Of a DNA stretch of 64,000 nt, positions 45,511 through 59,000 are shown in pieces; position 1 is the first letter of the stretch; the number at the start of each line of letters is the position of its first letter. The notes under the pieces were generated by a model. It did no database searches. It saw only the letters and a program-made list of their open reading frames with translations, and was not told the origin of the DNA. Both the position numbers and the translations under genes were made by a program. The stretch comes from Aphelenchoides besseyi (Eukaryota > Nematoda > Chromadorea > Rhabditida > Aphelenchoididae), in the NCBI GenBank assembly GCA_024699855.1, contig JAMPIQ010000001.1, forward strand, positions 1,612,001 through 1,676,000. Reading direction: 5' to 3'.

Positions 45511-48500
45511 TTAGTTGAATCGTGGAGAAGAATCCGCAAGTGCTACACGTTCCAATGACGCAATCGTCGACTTCATTGTCAACATTTGTTTACGCTAAAA
45601 CGAGATTTGTATTGGTACTGAAAAACTTTGTACTTGATCGAGATGTCCGTGTTTGATTTTTTCCGCAATGAACGCGATAATCAATGCCCATGCTTTTCGA
45701 ACGGTTTCTAAAACCCTACTTCGATATCAAGTCGTTAGTTTCACACGAACCCGATCGACAACGACGATCACCCCATTCGAGCTAAAGAAATGCGATAAGT
45801 CGGTTGTTTAGTGAGTTATCAAATTACCGTGCAATCAATAAACGTTTCGGCAACATTATTCCATAGTTTACCTGAACATCCATTTGGTATTCATGTATGA
45901 TCGACTCAACTTACTGGACAGTTGACCGTTGAGAATTTGAGCGTGAGCTCGACCAATCTTCTCCAATTGCTCGCAAACACTTGTCAAGTCTTCTAAGTTT
46001 TCAACGACCTTAAATGAATAGTTTAGTGTTGGGCTCAACGCTTTGTCGGCTACTTGATCAACCAGCTCGCCCATTGCCTTGCTGTGAAATTTAGAGAATG
46101 AATCTCGATTCGGGAAATTGCGAGGTGGAGCACAGCGCAAGAACTGTTCCTTGAGTTTCGGATGTTTGAAGAACAACCGATGAATCACAGTTTCACCAAT
46201 TACGGTCGGTCCTTTCGAAGCATAAACTTGTCTCCATAACGTGCGAATCAAATGAATTTGTGCGGTCGTTAGTGGAACCATCGTAGTTGATGTTCGGCGT
46301 CCGCTGGCACTTGAAATCAATTGCTAAATAAACAACTCATCGATATGTTGGTCGAGATCTTGTGTCCTACTTGTGTATTCGATTGACGACGTTGAGCCAA
46401 AGACATACGTCTTTTCTCCAACTCCGAAATACGACGTGCTGGAGTCGGCGAGTAGCCGCCGCGTGTACTACTCGGTGATTCGGGTATCTGAGCACCGGGC
46501 GATGAAAGGGTCGTTTCGGCCGACATCTCTGGTACCAAGCTTTCTTGCGAATCAAAAAGCAGTTGAGTGGAAGCGTTCGGATCGTCGGACGACAAAGAAA
46601 CCTAAAACGAAACATTTTCGACTTGAAGTTTAAGATGTCGGATCCGTCTGTTTATGGTAATGTGATACTTTTAAGGGAAGTGGAGTTTGTGACGAGAACT
46701 AAGAGCACGTATACGAAAAACGACAACGTTTAAACCGTAGACGGAAGTGCGTAATATTGTGACGAAAGGTCACGAAACGTTACGGTAATTAAAGGTTGAG
46801 TGGGAGATCGTCAAATCGAATTCGAATGGCGGTTTAAAACCGTTGGATGACGAGTGAAAGACAAAAGGTGGGGATCTGGGGACGGAACTTTATCGTGCAA
46901 ACATTGGCAATTGCAATAGACGTGTTGGATTGCCGATTCTGATGTTTGATAAGAAAACGGAGAAGCGCGAGGCCAAGTGGTGCGAACGGTATGAAAACGG
47001 AAATTTGAGAAGTTTGTTGGAGAACAAAAAACGGTCCAATGGTTTCGGGAAGAGAGTATTTTTGATTAGACAGAACGTTTGGACTAAGAAATCCGTTTAG
47101 CGCAAACGAAAAGAAGTTTTTGGCGACAGCGCGTGTTTTCGAAACGAGTTGTCAGTCGATTGGAAATGCAAACGTTGAAATATGCCCGTTGGGTTTTTCT
47201 GAAGTCGACAACTTTGATGTCAACACGTTTCAAAGCGACGAATTGGAAATTCATTTCTCGATTTGTCCAAGACGTCAACGCGCATCTTCGCCACACTTTT
47301 GAGTACTTTCATTTTGTTCAACAAGCACACAGCGGGACGATCTACGGTAAACAGAAGGGCACGAGGTGAGAACTTTTACGAAAAACTCAATGGCCAAAAA
47401 CGGAGGAGCAGTCGGTCGGCTGTTCGAGAGTCCTCGAACTTTCCGTTGCCGTTCTTCCTTTCGTCTAATCTCTTTGTTGAGAGACAAGCATATTGGAAAT
47501 GTAAAGATAACAACCAACCTGTGGAATAACAAAACGAAGTCGACGTCGTTGAACACGCGCTGAAGTTGGAGTCGATAGTTGCGGCGAGCTCGCTAACGAC
47601 CATCGACCGGCCATTGCGCTTCGTTTCATTTTCGGTGTTGGTGGTAGACCTGCACGTTCATTGGAGACACTAGCACCGCTCATGCTCGTCCTACTGCCAT
47701 AATTGTTGTTGGGTGAGTTTCCACCGGACGAATTGGCACCGAACGTGTCGTAGAGATTGGTCGAAAGATCTTCCGGTGTTGAGTTTGAAGGATGACGACT
47801 CGCATAGTCGAATGAAGAACGACTCTGCAAAAAGTCTTAAAGTGCTCGATAGGCAACAATCGGAAGCTTCAACGGTGCACGAAATGAATATGACGTCAAC
47901 AGGTCGAAAGTTTGTTTGCGCATTTTTAGTGCTCTCTGTTTGATCAGTGGAATGAAGTGTGATGGGTATCGTTCTTCGAGCCTCTACCCAACACTATTAT
48001 GTCATCCACTCTATGACAGGAAGAAGCTCGAAAGCAAAGTGGTGACTTTTGTTCCGTCCGAAATTGATTTGTTTTGATGTTTACAAATAAACATTAAAAG
48101 GTCAACTTCCGGGCTTCAACGACATGACATGTGTGGTAGGCGTTTTAATCGTGTCGACTTTTTTTGAACTAATCAAAACAGTTGGCAACAAAATCGCCCC
48201 CACCCCGAAGGTCTTCGGTTCGAACGTGTCTAAAAGTTTCGTGACGTCAATTTATAGAATGAAGTGTGTCGTTATGTTATAGCCAAACGTGCGACCGTTC
48301 CGCAACGTCGAAAGTTTTCGATTTGTCGCGACTGCTGTTCCATCCAAAAATTTCCACTAACCGCCAATCATTCGTTCATCATTTTTTCGGCATCTTCTTT
48401 CTTTTCCGTTTGACAGCAAAAGAGTTGAAAAGCAAAACGCATCAAAAACCACAGGATTTGAAGTTAAAGTCAAAAGTTCGTTACCTCATAAGGATCGTCT

Positions 48501-48892
48501 TCTTCCAATAACAGTTGTTTGAGTTCGTTGGCGTCTTCTCGTCTCGAATCGAAGTCGCCAGACGTCGAGGTCTTTACGCCTATTGCTCGACCGTTTTGGC
48601 TTCTGGTCGGCGTAAGACGACGTTGAAGTTTTTGGAGTGCTCGTTTGGATCGACTAGCATTCCGTTGAAGTACCGAGTCACTTCCACCAATCTGTCTCAG
48701 TTGATCGTAGTCGTTGGTTGGCGGCGAAAGGAGATAAGTCGAATCGGCGGGTCGTGAGGGAAAGTAACGACCATCTTGATCGAACGGATCAAATGTTCCC
48801 GATTCGGCACGTCGACCACCAAACACCGAGCTTCGCCATTTCCTAATCGTGTTCGTCTTTTTGTCTCGAAACCATTGCCAAACTCGCTGCAT
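45511..48892 (-). CDS. globin with long disordered N-terminal extension
   Basis: Haem-binding globin. C-terminal exons (46320-45511) encode PLTTAQIHLIRTLWRQVYAS, a proximal region LFFKHPKLKEQFL, FPNRDSFSKFHSKAMGELV, GRAHAQILNGQL and W..IAFIAEKIKHG, ending SPRFN at 45511. Upstream exons on the same strand join in phase 0: 46595-46383 (Ser/Pro-rich, PARRISELEKRRMSLAQRR), 47830-47513 (SRHPSNSTPEDLSTN, ending RRLRFVIPQ) and 48892-48482 (MQRVWQWFRDKKTNTIRKWR). The matching phases and similar low-complexity, basic/Ser-rich style support one gene with about 300 extra N-terminal residues. An upstream TTG at 46595 is not a start. The joining of the two most distal exons is inferred. Confidence 0.6.
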
Positions 48893-49531
48893 AACCACGC
48901 ACAACAACCGCAGGCTCCAGATCGAAAGACTGAAAATAGAAAACGATAAGACGAATGAAGTAAAAGTTATTAATTAGAGCGCTCGTAAAGCTACAAACAA
49001 AAGGGCACTATTTGCATCATCCGAACAAAACGAAGCGTTTGATCGCGACGGCACATCGAATTTGCGGCACTAACTACGAGAGCCGGACTTCCCGTTTAGC
49101 GGCGTTTTTGGCTGTTCGAACAAGTGAGACACACTTTCATGGCATCTTCCTTTTCATCACTTTGCTTTCTCACTTTCGTCCAATGTGTCACCAAGTTTTT
49201 CAGTTTTGGCTGATCGGTTGCAGTGATTTCGGCCTCTCTATTCAAAATGTCGTCAAAACTCTATGGTCTCTTCGCATGACAATTGGAACGTTCGGAATCG
49301 GAGAACAATCTTTCTTTTTGCGGTTATGTCTACTCCAAGGTTATGATAGAAGTTTATTTGAACTAATAAAACAAAGTGAATAGTCGGGGAATGCGAAGGA
49401 TCGACTGTTGTTGATTTCGTGAGGAGGGGGCCTCATCGACCTTCAACGCATCAGTCCGACAAATTTCACAAACTACAATACGAACAATCACTAAAAAACT
49501 ATTGAGCAAAGAGGATGTTTTTAGAAGACGT
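48893..49531. other. intergenic between globin and unc-89 kinase module
   Basis: About 640 bp. The 123-codon plus-strand ORF at 49012-49383 has no recognisable motif and lies between gene ends, so it is treated as non-coding. Confidence 0.45.
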
Positions 49532-52500
49532 TTATATTTCGTTGATTTTTCCATTTACAGGCATTCCGTTGGGAAATCCGTTTGGGTGATGCGATGAACC
49601 ATTGCTACGATTGTCAGCAAAACGAATCACGGATGGATCCCACAGTTGAGTGGATCGACGTTTGAGAGTACGAGCGGCGGTTCGTTGAAGTCTTGTCGAT
49701 GGATAACGAATGTTTTCACGACGTCTGACCATTGACGGGTCGCTGGACAAGAAACGATTGGCCAGCGCTTCATCAGCTCGCATTCGTCGACTAAAATTGA
49801 ACGAATCGATTTTAGTTTCCGATCAACTTCTTACATTGGATCTTTCTTTAAAGCCCAAGTTGCAAAGCGAAGTGCTTCTTGTGATGCTTGAACGGGAATC
49901 AAATTGGGATCGCATTTTTGTTTGAGAACATTTTGTCGAACTTCATCAACCGACTCGTCATCACTTGAGAACGGATGGAAGCCGCCCAATCTAAGGTTCA
50001 ATTCCTTTCTTTTTCTTCTAAATAACTACTTACAAACAAAAGGCGATCATTCCGAGACCCCACAGGTCGACTTGTTCGCTCAGTTGACCGTCAGATTTCA
50101 GTAGTTCCGGTGGAGCCCATTCAGGATTCAAAGTCTTCGGTTCAGGTTTTCGTGGTGTTTCAGTGCCATCAGTCGAGATTGCACGCTCAAAATCGATCAG
50201 TTTCAAGTACCAGGAACGTCGAGTGGCAAACATCACGTTGTTCGGTTGGACGTCCATGTGAACAACACTAAAACAATTGGGAAATCCTAGAACTGGCTAT
50301 TGAAAGTACCCTTTGAAATGAATCCAACGTAAAGCCGATGCCAATTGACGTAAAGTCAAACAAATTTGCTCTTCGTTGTATTGATCCATAGAAGTGAAAC
50401 GATCGAAGACGTTCTCGTATAGACGCTCAGTAAAAAGCAGAAGACAATTTTGACATTTGTATCCGGCTATCAATTTGACAACGTTATCGTTCTGACAATG
50501 TGCAAGAAGTTCGAATTCCGATTTGTCAAATGGACGAATTTTGACTGCACACGCTAATCCACGTTTTGTCTCCACGGCATCACGCACAACACTGAACTTT
50601 CCGCGGAAAATCTCACGATTCATCTGAATAAAAGATACAAAGATGATGTGAATTAATGGCTACCTGGAATCTTGAGTTGGGATCGTCGGTCGAAAGAACT
50701 GTTGGATCATTGCCGGCGGACGATGAAGCAACGGAACCGGTTTCATCAGCCGTTCCTCCATCTGCTTCGGCAGCTAACTCTTCGTCCTCACCGACCTCTT
50801 CGCTGATCTCCATGAGTCCCGTCTTACGACCAATCACAGCTTGTGGTAAATGAAGTACAACGAGACGATGTTCGTTTTGCAAGACTTCCATGTTCAGTTT
50901 GGGCGCACCACGCTTGTGAGTTCGAATGATTCGTGAAGTTAACGACGGCTGACTCCAACCAAAAGCGTTTTTGGCGGAAACACGAAATTGATAGACTAAA
51001 AATTGCCAATAAATGCAATAAACATTTTCATTTTTCTAACCTCCAAATGGATTCAAATGCTTCAAGACAATTGCTTCAGCTTCGACGTTTTCACTCACAA
51101 CCGTCCAGGGAGCAAAATGATCGTCTTCACCGGCCGGGCGTGATTCGAATTTGTACACAAGGCCTTCGATAGAAGTTGAAATCGTTGGAGCTTCCCACGT
51201 AATAAACGCTTCAGTATCGGAAGCAAGTTCAACGTCCGGACGTGATGGAGCTGCTGGTGGATCACCGCAAAGTAGACGACAGGCGCATTCATCACTTCCA
51301 TGTGGATTCTTTATAAGAAGAGAGTATTCGCCGCTATCAGAATAGATGGGATTCACAATTGTCAGTGTACAAGTTTCCCCTTTTCTTTCAATCTTATGAT
51401 GGTTATCTTCGGTTACCGGACTTCCGCGATAATAGAACGTGATTTCGGGAGCTGGTTGACTAACCACTTGACATTCTAATGTCGCAACGGGATCACCTTC
51501 GCGAAAACTCACATCACGTAAACGACGACGGAAAACAGGTGCATGGGCTGAAAGGAAGAGAATAAACAATCGATCATGTAACTCACTCCCGTCCGGATTT
51601 TTTTTTGTAGCCAGCGACGTGGTCTGAACGAGATCTGTGCGGACTCGTCGATTCGCACCAGCCGCCGAAGCACTCAGATCACGATCGACCTTTTCTACCG
51701 ACTTTGCAATATCCTTGTCTTCTCGAAGCAAGTCGGTGAAGCGGCGTCGTTCACGAACCGTGATCTCTTGATTCCGAAAACCTTAAATCAAACTTGTTGA
51801 ATTTTATTGCCCTCTTCATTACCTAAGATGCCTTGGCGTACCAATGGAGCTCCGTCGCCCCAAAGTTCGCGCCGATAGTCACGTACTCGAGCATTAAAAG
51901 CGGCACCTTTGGTTGCCAAAAGCAGTGTATCGGGACCGATTTGATAGTTCGACTCCCACGGATAATCATCAACATCGATTTCGTGTTTTGGCGGTTCTTC
52001 TTCTTTGTAGAAGTTACTCGGACGATATTTCTCCAATTCCGCCAAATCGTCTTTTTCTTTCTGACGTTGAGCTTTCAAACGATCAACGGTGTCCATTAAA
52101 CGATCGAATTCCATGTCTCTGTGTGTTTGTACTCGTGCTTGTGTTATTCCATTGGCTGCTCGACCCAAATTCTCCGTATTCAATGAATCTGCTTCGTCTT
52201 TCATTCCCGGTGTTTCGCCTTTCTTTCCGTACTTAGTTGCAATCACAACTTCCCTAAAGATTGAGTTTCAATAAAAAGATAACTGTGAAGAAGTTACATT
52301 GCATGTTCGCGGTTAGGACTGTGCATAATCTGAAATCAATTTGTGTTCAGAAACTGAATTCCAACTAACCGGAGATTTGCTGCCAGGACTCAGTTGGGAA
52401 GCAAGTCGTGGACTTGTGCTTCCAACAACGGTTATTCCCTTTGAACCGAGAGTTTCGAGAAATAGCGGAGCACCAACAGGAATCGACGGATCGTTGAGTT

Positions 52501-54382
52501 CGGGAATCTCACGATCTCCAAAGAACTGTTGAATTGCTTCAGCCGAATCAACGGTCAAAGATGGAGAAGCCAACGGTGTTGTGGACTCCGAATCGGCATG
52601 CGGTGTTGTGCTACGACTTTTCGCACGACGATTCTGCAAATTTAAAATAATAGTCAGTTTCTAGCCATCTGGTGAAGGTCATAAAAGTTTTCGTCCAGGT
52701 GCTTTCAATGAGCAGTAGGTGTTTCCCTACCTCTTTTCTTGTTGGTTTAAATTCGTCTTGGAAATCGTCAAGTGAGGCCTGAGATCCGGCAATCGAACAT
52801 TCTTCGGAGATATCCGATCTAAAAACTTTTTGATTGTTTTAATCAACTCGCTGATTACAAGTTTCGTGTTGCCAATTCCAATTGAATGTCACGATGTGTA
52901 CCGCGAATTAGTTCAATAGGAGGAACCTTAAACTTGATTGTCATTGATTTCAATTGCTGCAAACTAACCGGAACATTTTCGTCTTGTTCTTGACGTTCAG
53001 CAGGTCGTCGAAGTGAAAGGCGAGCAACTTGTGAGGGAGTTTCTCCTTTTGCTTGAGGTTGAAGTCGTTTTCGTTCAGCACCAGGACTTCGTTGAAGAGC
53101 TTGCAGTTGATTCGGAGTCAACTGTGTTGATTGAGCACCGGGTGAACGTGAGTGATGTCGAGACGGATGTCCGCCTTGGAAACGACGAGGATCACCACTC
53201 AAAAAGTCGTCAGGTCTTGTGGCCGAAGATGAATGTTGAAGTCCGTTTGGTTGATTGCCATGATGCATTGAACGGGGATCGTAAAATGGTGGCGGAGGAG
53301 CGGGTTGTTGAAGTTGTTGCAGAATTTGTTCCTATTCAATCCCTTAAGTTTAGTTCCAATAAAACGCACTACCTGAATATGTTTGGGCAATGTGCTTTTT
53401 GCAAGAATGTTGGCTGCAGATACTCCATTGCTTGCGACAATCTCCGGAATCTGTTGCGGTTTGTCAGCTCTTGCATTTTTGATTTTCTTGTAATCGTATA
53501 CTGCGTAGGGTTCGGCTCGTTGAGCAGATGCTGGTGTTGATTGTTGAGCTGACGAAACGGATTGTAAAGGCGTATTGATAAGCTGAGTGAGTTGTTCCGA
53601 CGGAGTTTGTTGAACGAAAACTCGCCGTTCCAACCATTTGTGTTGGTATTTGAATTCACGAAGACAGTCAGTTAACAGTTTTGCATCGACTAGCGATGGA
53701 TCGGCAAGGAAATCATGTTGAAGTGCTTGGTCCACGGTCATTCGTTTTGTATGGTCGAGAAGCAACAGTTTCTGCACGAAGTCTTTCGCTTCGGGAGATG
53801 TCGATGCTAACTCGGGAATATCAATTGTATAGTTGGCATTCACAACATTGTTCAACGTTTCATTGTCGTTGTCGCCGAGGAAGGGCGAGACACCGGCCAG
53901 AAGTACGTAAATCAGGGCACCAGCACTCCACATATCGGATGCCAAAGTGACCGTCGTTCCATTCACGATTTCAGGACTTACAAACTGCAAAAAAGGAGCT
54001 TATCTTTTTATTCAGCAACCTCATACCTCCGGTGTTCCTTGAATCTCACCCATTGCTTTTCCACGGAGTAAATGTCTGAATTGGAATATTTTGCATTCCA
54101 GTGCTGTGGCTCTCACCTGCTCTGTCCAAAGTCGGCTAAACGCAAGTGATCATCCTGTAGAAGAATTGCTTCAGGTCGCAAGTCGAGATGAGCAATCGAG
54201 CGATGATGCATGTATTGGAGTGCAGTAAGAAGTTGTTTCGCGAAGATGCGAACTTGTTCTTCACGATTCCGAGTCGCGTGAGTTTCCGGATCGGGAGTGG
54301 CATTTCGAACGGGTGCCAAAAGAGAGTCCAAAAGCGACTGATCGGCACTAAATTTAATTGGACTTAATGAGCGACTTGACAT
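49532..54382 (-). CDS. unc-89: unc-89 / obscurin kinase module (PK1 - Ig - FN3 - PK2)
   Basis: Giant-muscle-protein kinase region at the sarcomere M-line. From a possible start MSSRSLSPIKFSADQS (54382) the order is: PK1 with only the C-lobe part (HLDLRPEAILL, LADFGQSR, MGEIQGTPEFVSPEIV, DMWSAGALIYVLLAGVSPF); a long low-complexity linker (53.2-51.8 kb, with Gln/Arg/Ser and Pro runs, FDRLMDTVDRLKAQRQKEKD); an Ig domain (TLECQVVSQPAPEITFYYRG ending SGEYSLLIKNPHGS); an FN3 domain (AFITWEAP, FRVSAKNAFGWSQPS); and PK2 with LACAVKIRPF, HMDVQPNNVMFA and LIDFERA, then WAPPELL and DLWGLGMIAFCL. The stop follows KINEI at 49532. PK2 has DFE in place of DFG. This matches the C-terminal layout of UNC-89. 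Confidence 0.9.
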
Positions 54383-56096
54383 CTCTTAGGCGAATGGAAT
54401 GTGAGGTTGGCCGCCAAGGAGTGGGAGAATTTTCGGCTTTTCCACTGCGCAACCACATGACAAACAAAACGGAACGACGGTCAGCCGTTGAAGAGATCAA
54501 AGCGGATTCTCATGCGGGAATATCTTTTGAGAGCAGAAGTGCGCAATCCCACGTGAAGAAAGAACTTACAAACTGAGCATATGAGACCGAGGCATTTTAA
54601 TTCAATGATGATAAGTTAATTTGGATAAATTAGACGATGGATCGGTAGTTTGACCCACTGAGTGGAATGTTTAGAATACGAAGAGCAAAATGAACTGGCC
54701 CGAAAGCTTCCAATGTTAAACAGAGAAAGCGAAGGATCAAGAACCGATTTGGCGTCCGAAGTGATGTCGATTAGACGCGGCTGTTTCTTAGGGCAATCTT
54801 CTCGTTTTCCTCCCCCGCTCTTTAGGCCGTAGTAAAACACAAGTGGCCAATTTAATGTTCCGCCGAATTTCCGATCTTATCATTTTGGTATCAAAAGATT
54901 CTTCGAAAAGTTTGCTTAGAAGAATTCTTCTCCGAAATCACAGAATGAGACCTACTTTTCGAAAATCAACACCGCCAACTTTGTGTTGTCTGTTGGTACA
55001 ATTGCTTCGTGCAGTTGGATCAGATCTTCGGAATCCATCACATCTAAACAACACCAAATGTTGGTCGTTTATTCTCGATTGTTGTTATTTGTTATGTTCG
55101 AACGAGTTCATTTTGTTTTTATTTGGAGCCATCACTTACTATGTAAACTAATGTACATGCTCAACGAGTCATCGAGAGCTTTTAATTGCGCGATATACGA
55201 CTTTCCGGTTGCTTTCTCGGTCACTTTGAAGAACGCTAAAATCGATTTACCGAATACAAACCGTTCGCTATCGTCGTTTCAAACTCTACCTCCTGCGGCT
55301 GCCAATCTGCAAACATGACTTACATTCCGTTTGAAAGTTTTTGATTTTTGATAGAAAAGATCTTAGGCCAAAAGCTGCTTTCGATTAAACGCGGACTGTT
55401 GGTTACTCGACTTTGCGTGTCTCGCGTTTCTGTGGTTTCTCAAAAAGCAAAAAACTCGAAAACAATCGGGAATGTGTTGTCTTGTTTGCAGCGTACAAAA
55501 ATAATCAACAAGCAGCGATTGCTCGTTTATTTTTGAACAAGGAAAGCCACAGTAAGCGGAGTCACGCACGACACTGATACGAACTGGACAATGTTGACAT
55601 GAATTGAACGGAAAGATCATTTATATTCATTTTTATCAACTGATTCACAAGGACAAAAGCAGCTTTCAAAAGAGATGATATCCACACAACACATTGAGCG
55701 ATAGGAAGCAATGGCAGAAAAAGGAAAAAAGTCATTTGAGCAGATTTTGTGAATGACAGTTTGATTGACTAGAAACTTGAAACGACCATCGTGATTTCGG
55801 AGGGAAAATCTCGATGTTCGAAGCACCAGGATGAAACGTCAAGATACGATCAACTCAATCGTAAACTTGAATCGTATCGTGGTAAGAGATCAACAACTCG
55901 AAACAACTAGAAAACAACAAAAAACGTCTGGGAAAGATATCTGTGAGTTCAGTGCATTGTTGTCTGAACTCCGAATTCCTTTTTTACAATCCAACATATA
56001 ACTTAGTCTTACGGGACTACAACTGCGACTACGAGAGAAATGGAAAAATGTAAAACAACGGAGATAGACAACAATGAATGAACAGAATGAATGAGC
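54383..56096. promoter_or_regulatory. 1.7-kb gap between unc-89 Ig module and kinase module
   Basis: Either a long intron joining the Ig module to PK1 or the promoter region of a kinase-only isoform. It has no convincing coding exon. AATAAA-like and T-rich motifs are scattered. The Ig module has its own stop (56097) and the kinase module has its own in-frame ATG (54382), which favours separate transcript ends here, as with large and small UNC-89 isoforms. Confidence 0.45.
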
Positions 56097-59000
56097 TTAA
56101 GATTCTTGTTCAATAACACCGTTTGTTTTGGAAACATCTGACATTACTGACACTTCGTCTTCCTCCTGAATTTCGTAGAGTTCGCGGATGTTCTTTTGCA
56201 CAAGATCGACTTTTCGTCGTCGTTTCGGTGCGGAACCTAAGTCGTCGACTTCTGAATCTCATCAGTTTACTTGTTCCGTTTCCACGAAAATATTTTACCT
56301 TCAACCTCAATCTTTGCTGAACACATAGCAATTCCCGCTGCATTCTCGGCAACGCATGTATAGATACCCGAATCACGCCAAAACGGATCGTTGATGATCA
56401 GTGAGCGTAAGTACGGCCCTTCACTAACCATTTTGATTCGTGAAGACTCGGCGATTGGATGCCAATTCTAAAACAAAATCGTTTTAATCGTTACAGTTTC
56501 CTTATCGTTTACTTTTTGCCACGTAATCACCGGATCCGGATTTCCTTCCACTCGTACATCCAATCGCATTGGCTTACTGCCGCTAAACGTACGGTCGGTA
56601 AGCTGTTGGATGAAGACCGGTCGAGCTGAAATTCAAGATTTCATTTACAGATTGATGACACTGAACCTACTCGCAAGATCGATTTGTACATTTTGAATTG
56701 CTTCTCCATTCTCGTTTGTTGCAACAACCTACAAAAGCTTGAAATCTTCAATTTCAATACCACCAACCTGATATTGTCCCGCATTACTTTTGGAGAAACC
56801 GACAATTGTCATTGTTGTTTCGGCACCAGCTCTCGTAGAGATTCGAATATTGGAAGTTGGAGTTTGAACTAAAATTGATTAAAAATTGCATTTGCGGTTA
56901 GCCGATCGGCGAAAGTTCAATCAGCACTCACACTTGCCAACTTACCAATTTTTGACATCCGATGTCTCCATTCGATTTTCGGATCGGGATAACCAGAGAA
57001 ACAGAAAGTTACGGAAATTGTGTCATTTTCGGCACAATGACGTTTTTCAATTGCACCGGGAGCTAGAAACAAAACCGGGTCTCGTTGATTAAGTAACAGC
57101 AAATTACCGAACCACGGAGATTCGCCGTACTGAGTTCCGTAGAGCTGGTCGAGTTCACGTTCGGCATACGGATCAAGAAGTGGAATGACACGTTTGTAAC
57201 GATCCAAAACCGGAGCAGGTGGACCCATGAGCCGAGAGGGCGGTGAAGGAGGACTTGGATCGCTGATTCCGTAGATGTTTTCGGCACGTACTCGGAATTG
57301 ATAGCTCTTGCCCAATTCGAGATTTCGAACTTTGCACACGGGTTCCGGAATGTTGTATTCCAACTGAAGATACGAAATAATTATGAAGATGGCATTTGCA
57401 AACATACCAAAGTCCATTCCTTGTAGGGCAGTTCTCGAATTTCGACAACATACGTGATTTGCGGACTTCGTGCCGTTGGTCTTTGTATCGGTGGAATCCA
57501 CGAAAGAGTCAAATTATGACCAGTAATTTCCTTGAGAAATGGTCCATAATCGGGTGGACTTGGGACACTGCGGTACAGAATTTTCTTGAAGCCATACTCT
57601 TCAGTGAGATATGGAGTGATATCGAAAGTTCCGTCAAATTTGATGTCGTCCAAATGTGGAGTCGTGACATCGAGGATCGCAGACGATGTTGCGGTTCCTA
57701 AACAGCGCAAAGTTAATCGTTGTATTCAAGTCGACAACTACAAAATTATTCTGTTATTTTTGTCAATCAGATTTGAAATCATATGCTTTTTAACTGGGAC
57801 ATTCTGATGCACAAGAACACGAACTTTATTTGCTTCTTGAGAACAGATTCGCAATGATTGTCTTAAACTTCGAAGCAGATTTCAGGAGTTTTATTGCAAA
57901 TCAAGAAGTTAGCATCGTGTTAAGCTATTTCTTAAAATTGTGCATAATCTCTTTTCTTCAATCAGTTTTTGATTTTGAGTACATTGGAGTTTTGTGTTGA
58001 CTGGTGGTTCTAGTTGTTTGGTTTCCTAATCGCTACGTCTTCAGAACACTTGTTCACGATTAAGTTGGCATCCAATCTATGTTAAAGAATATCCAATAGA
58101 TTTCTTTCTGGATATTTGATCAAAACCTTTGTATGTTCTACATCCGCTGTTTGCTTTATGTATGTATCTTTAAGTCTACAGTACCCTTTTCAATGCCCTT
58201 TAGAATCTCTCTTTGTTGCCAACTGCTTATTGTCCTGATTTCTTAGTAAATTGTTTATAACACAGTATTCATCTCCAAAATATCCCGCTTTTTTTGCATT
58301 TTAATCCCCTCAATATCCGGAGATAGTCAAACAGCTGATTCTTTTTGGGTGACATTTTGTATCGCCAGTTAAATAGCATTGATTGGTTGTCAAGAAAACG
58401 TTTTCTTGAAATAAAAGACTCTAGCAACCCAACCGATTGACTTTGCTCAAACAGTTGTAGTTTTTCAGATTTCTGCGAAAATGATTTGTTTCTGCAACTG
58501 GAGTCTTAATTGACGTTGTAGACATCACGAGTATTAGTTCGTGAAGCTACAGAGTGTCACGAACTACAACGAGTATGTGGTTAGTGAACTGTTGAAATTG
58601 GCCGGTTAAGCTCACGATTCAACCTCGATCAGTTCGTCCGCAAATTCATTCTACTCATTTCACAAGCTCCGTTTTGCCATTAACATTAATTCTTTCCGGG
58701 TTTCATTTCAATTCTCAATCTTGAAATTTTCAATTAAATTGTCATTTGAAAGAGTCAATCAAATCATTCGTCAAACGGTAATTAATTTGCATGGAACCCA
58801 AACAAACATCGTTATCGTTTAACTTACCATACGGCGAACTTGCCCGCGCGACATATTCTCCTGCATCGTCCAAAGTAGTGTCCATGATCAGAAGTGCATG
58901 AGAACCACCACCAGACTTTTGAATTTTGATTCGATGGTCCGGTTTGATCAGCTTGCCATCCTTGTACCTAAACTGACGTATTAGCTGAAATGATGTTTGA

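Noticed and set aside
46317..46595. Apparent start codon at 46595 of the globin second exon
   Set aside because: The codon is TTG preceded by a GTTTTAG acceptor, so it is an internal exon start, not a translation start.
49012..49383. Plus-strand 123-codon ORF between globin and unc-89
   Set aside because: No recognised motif, no partner exons, and position between gene ends.
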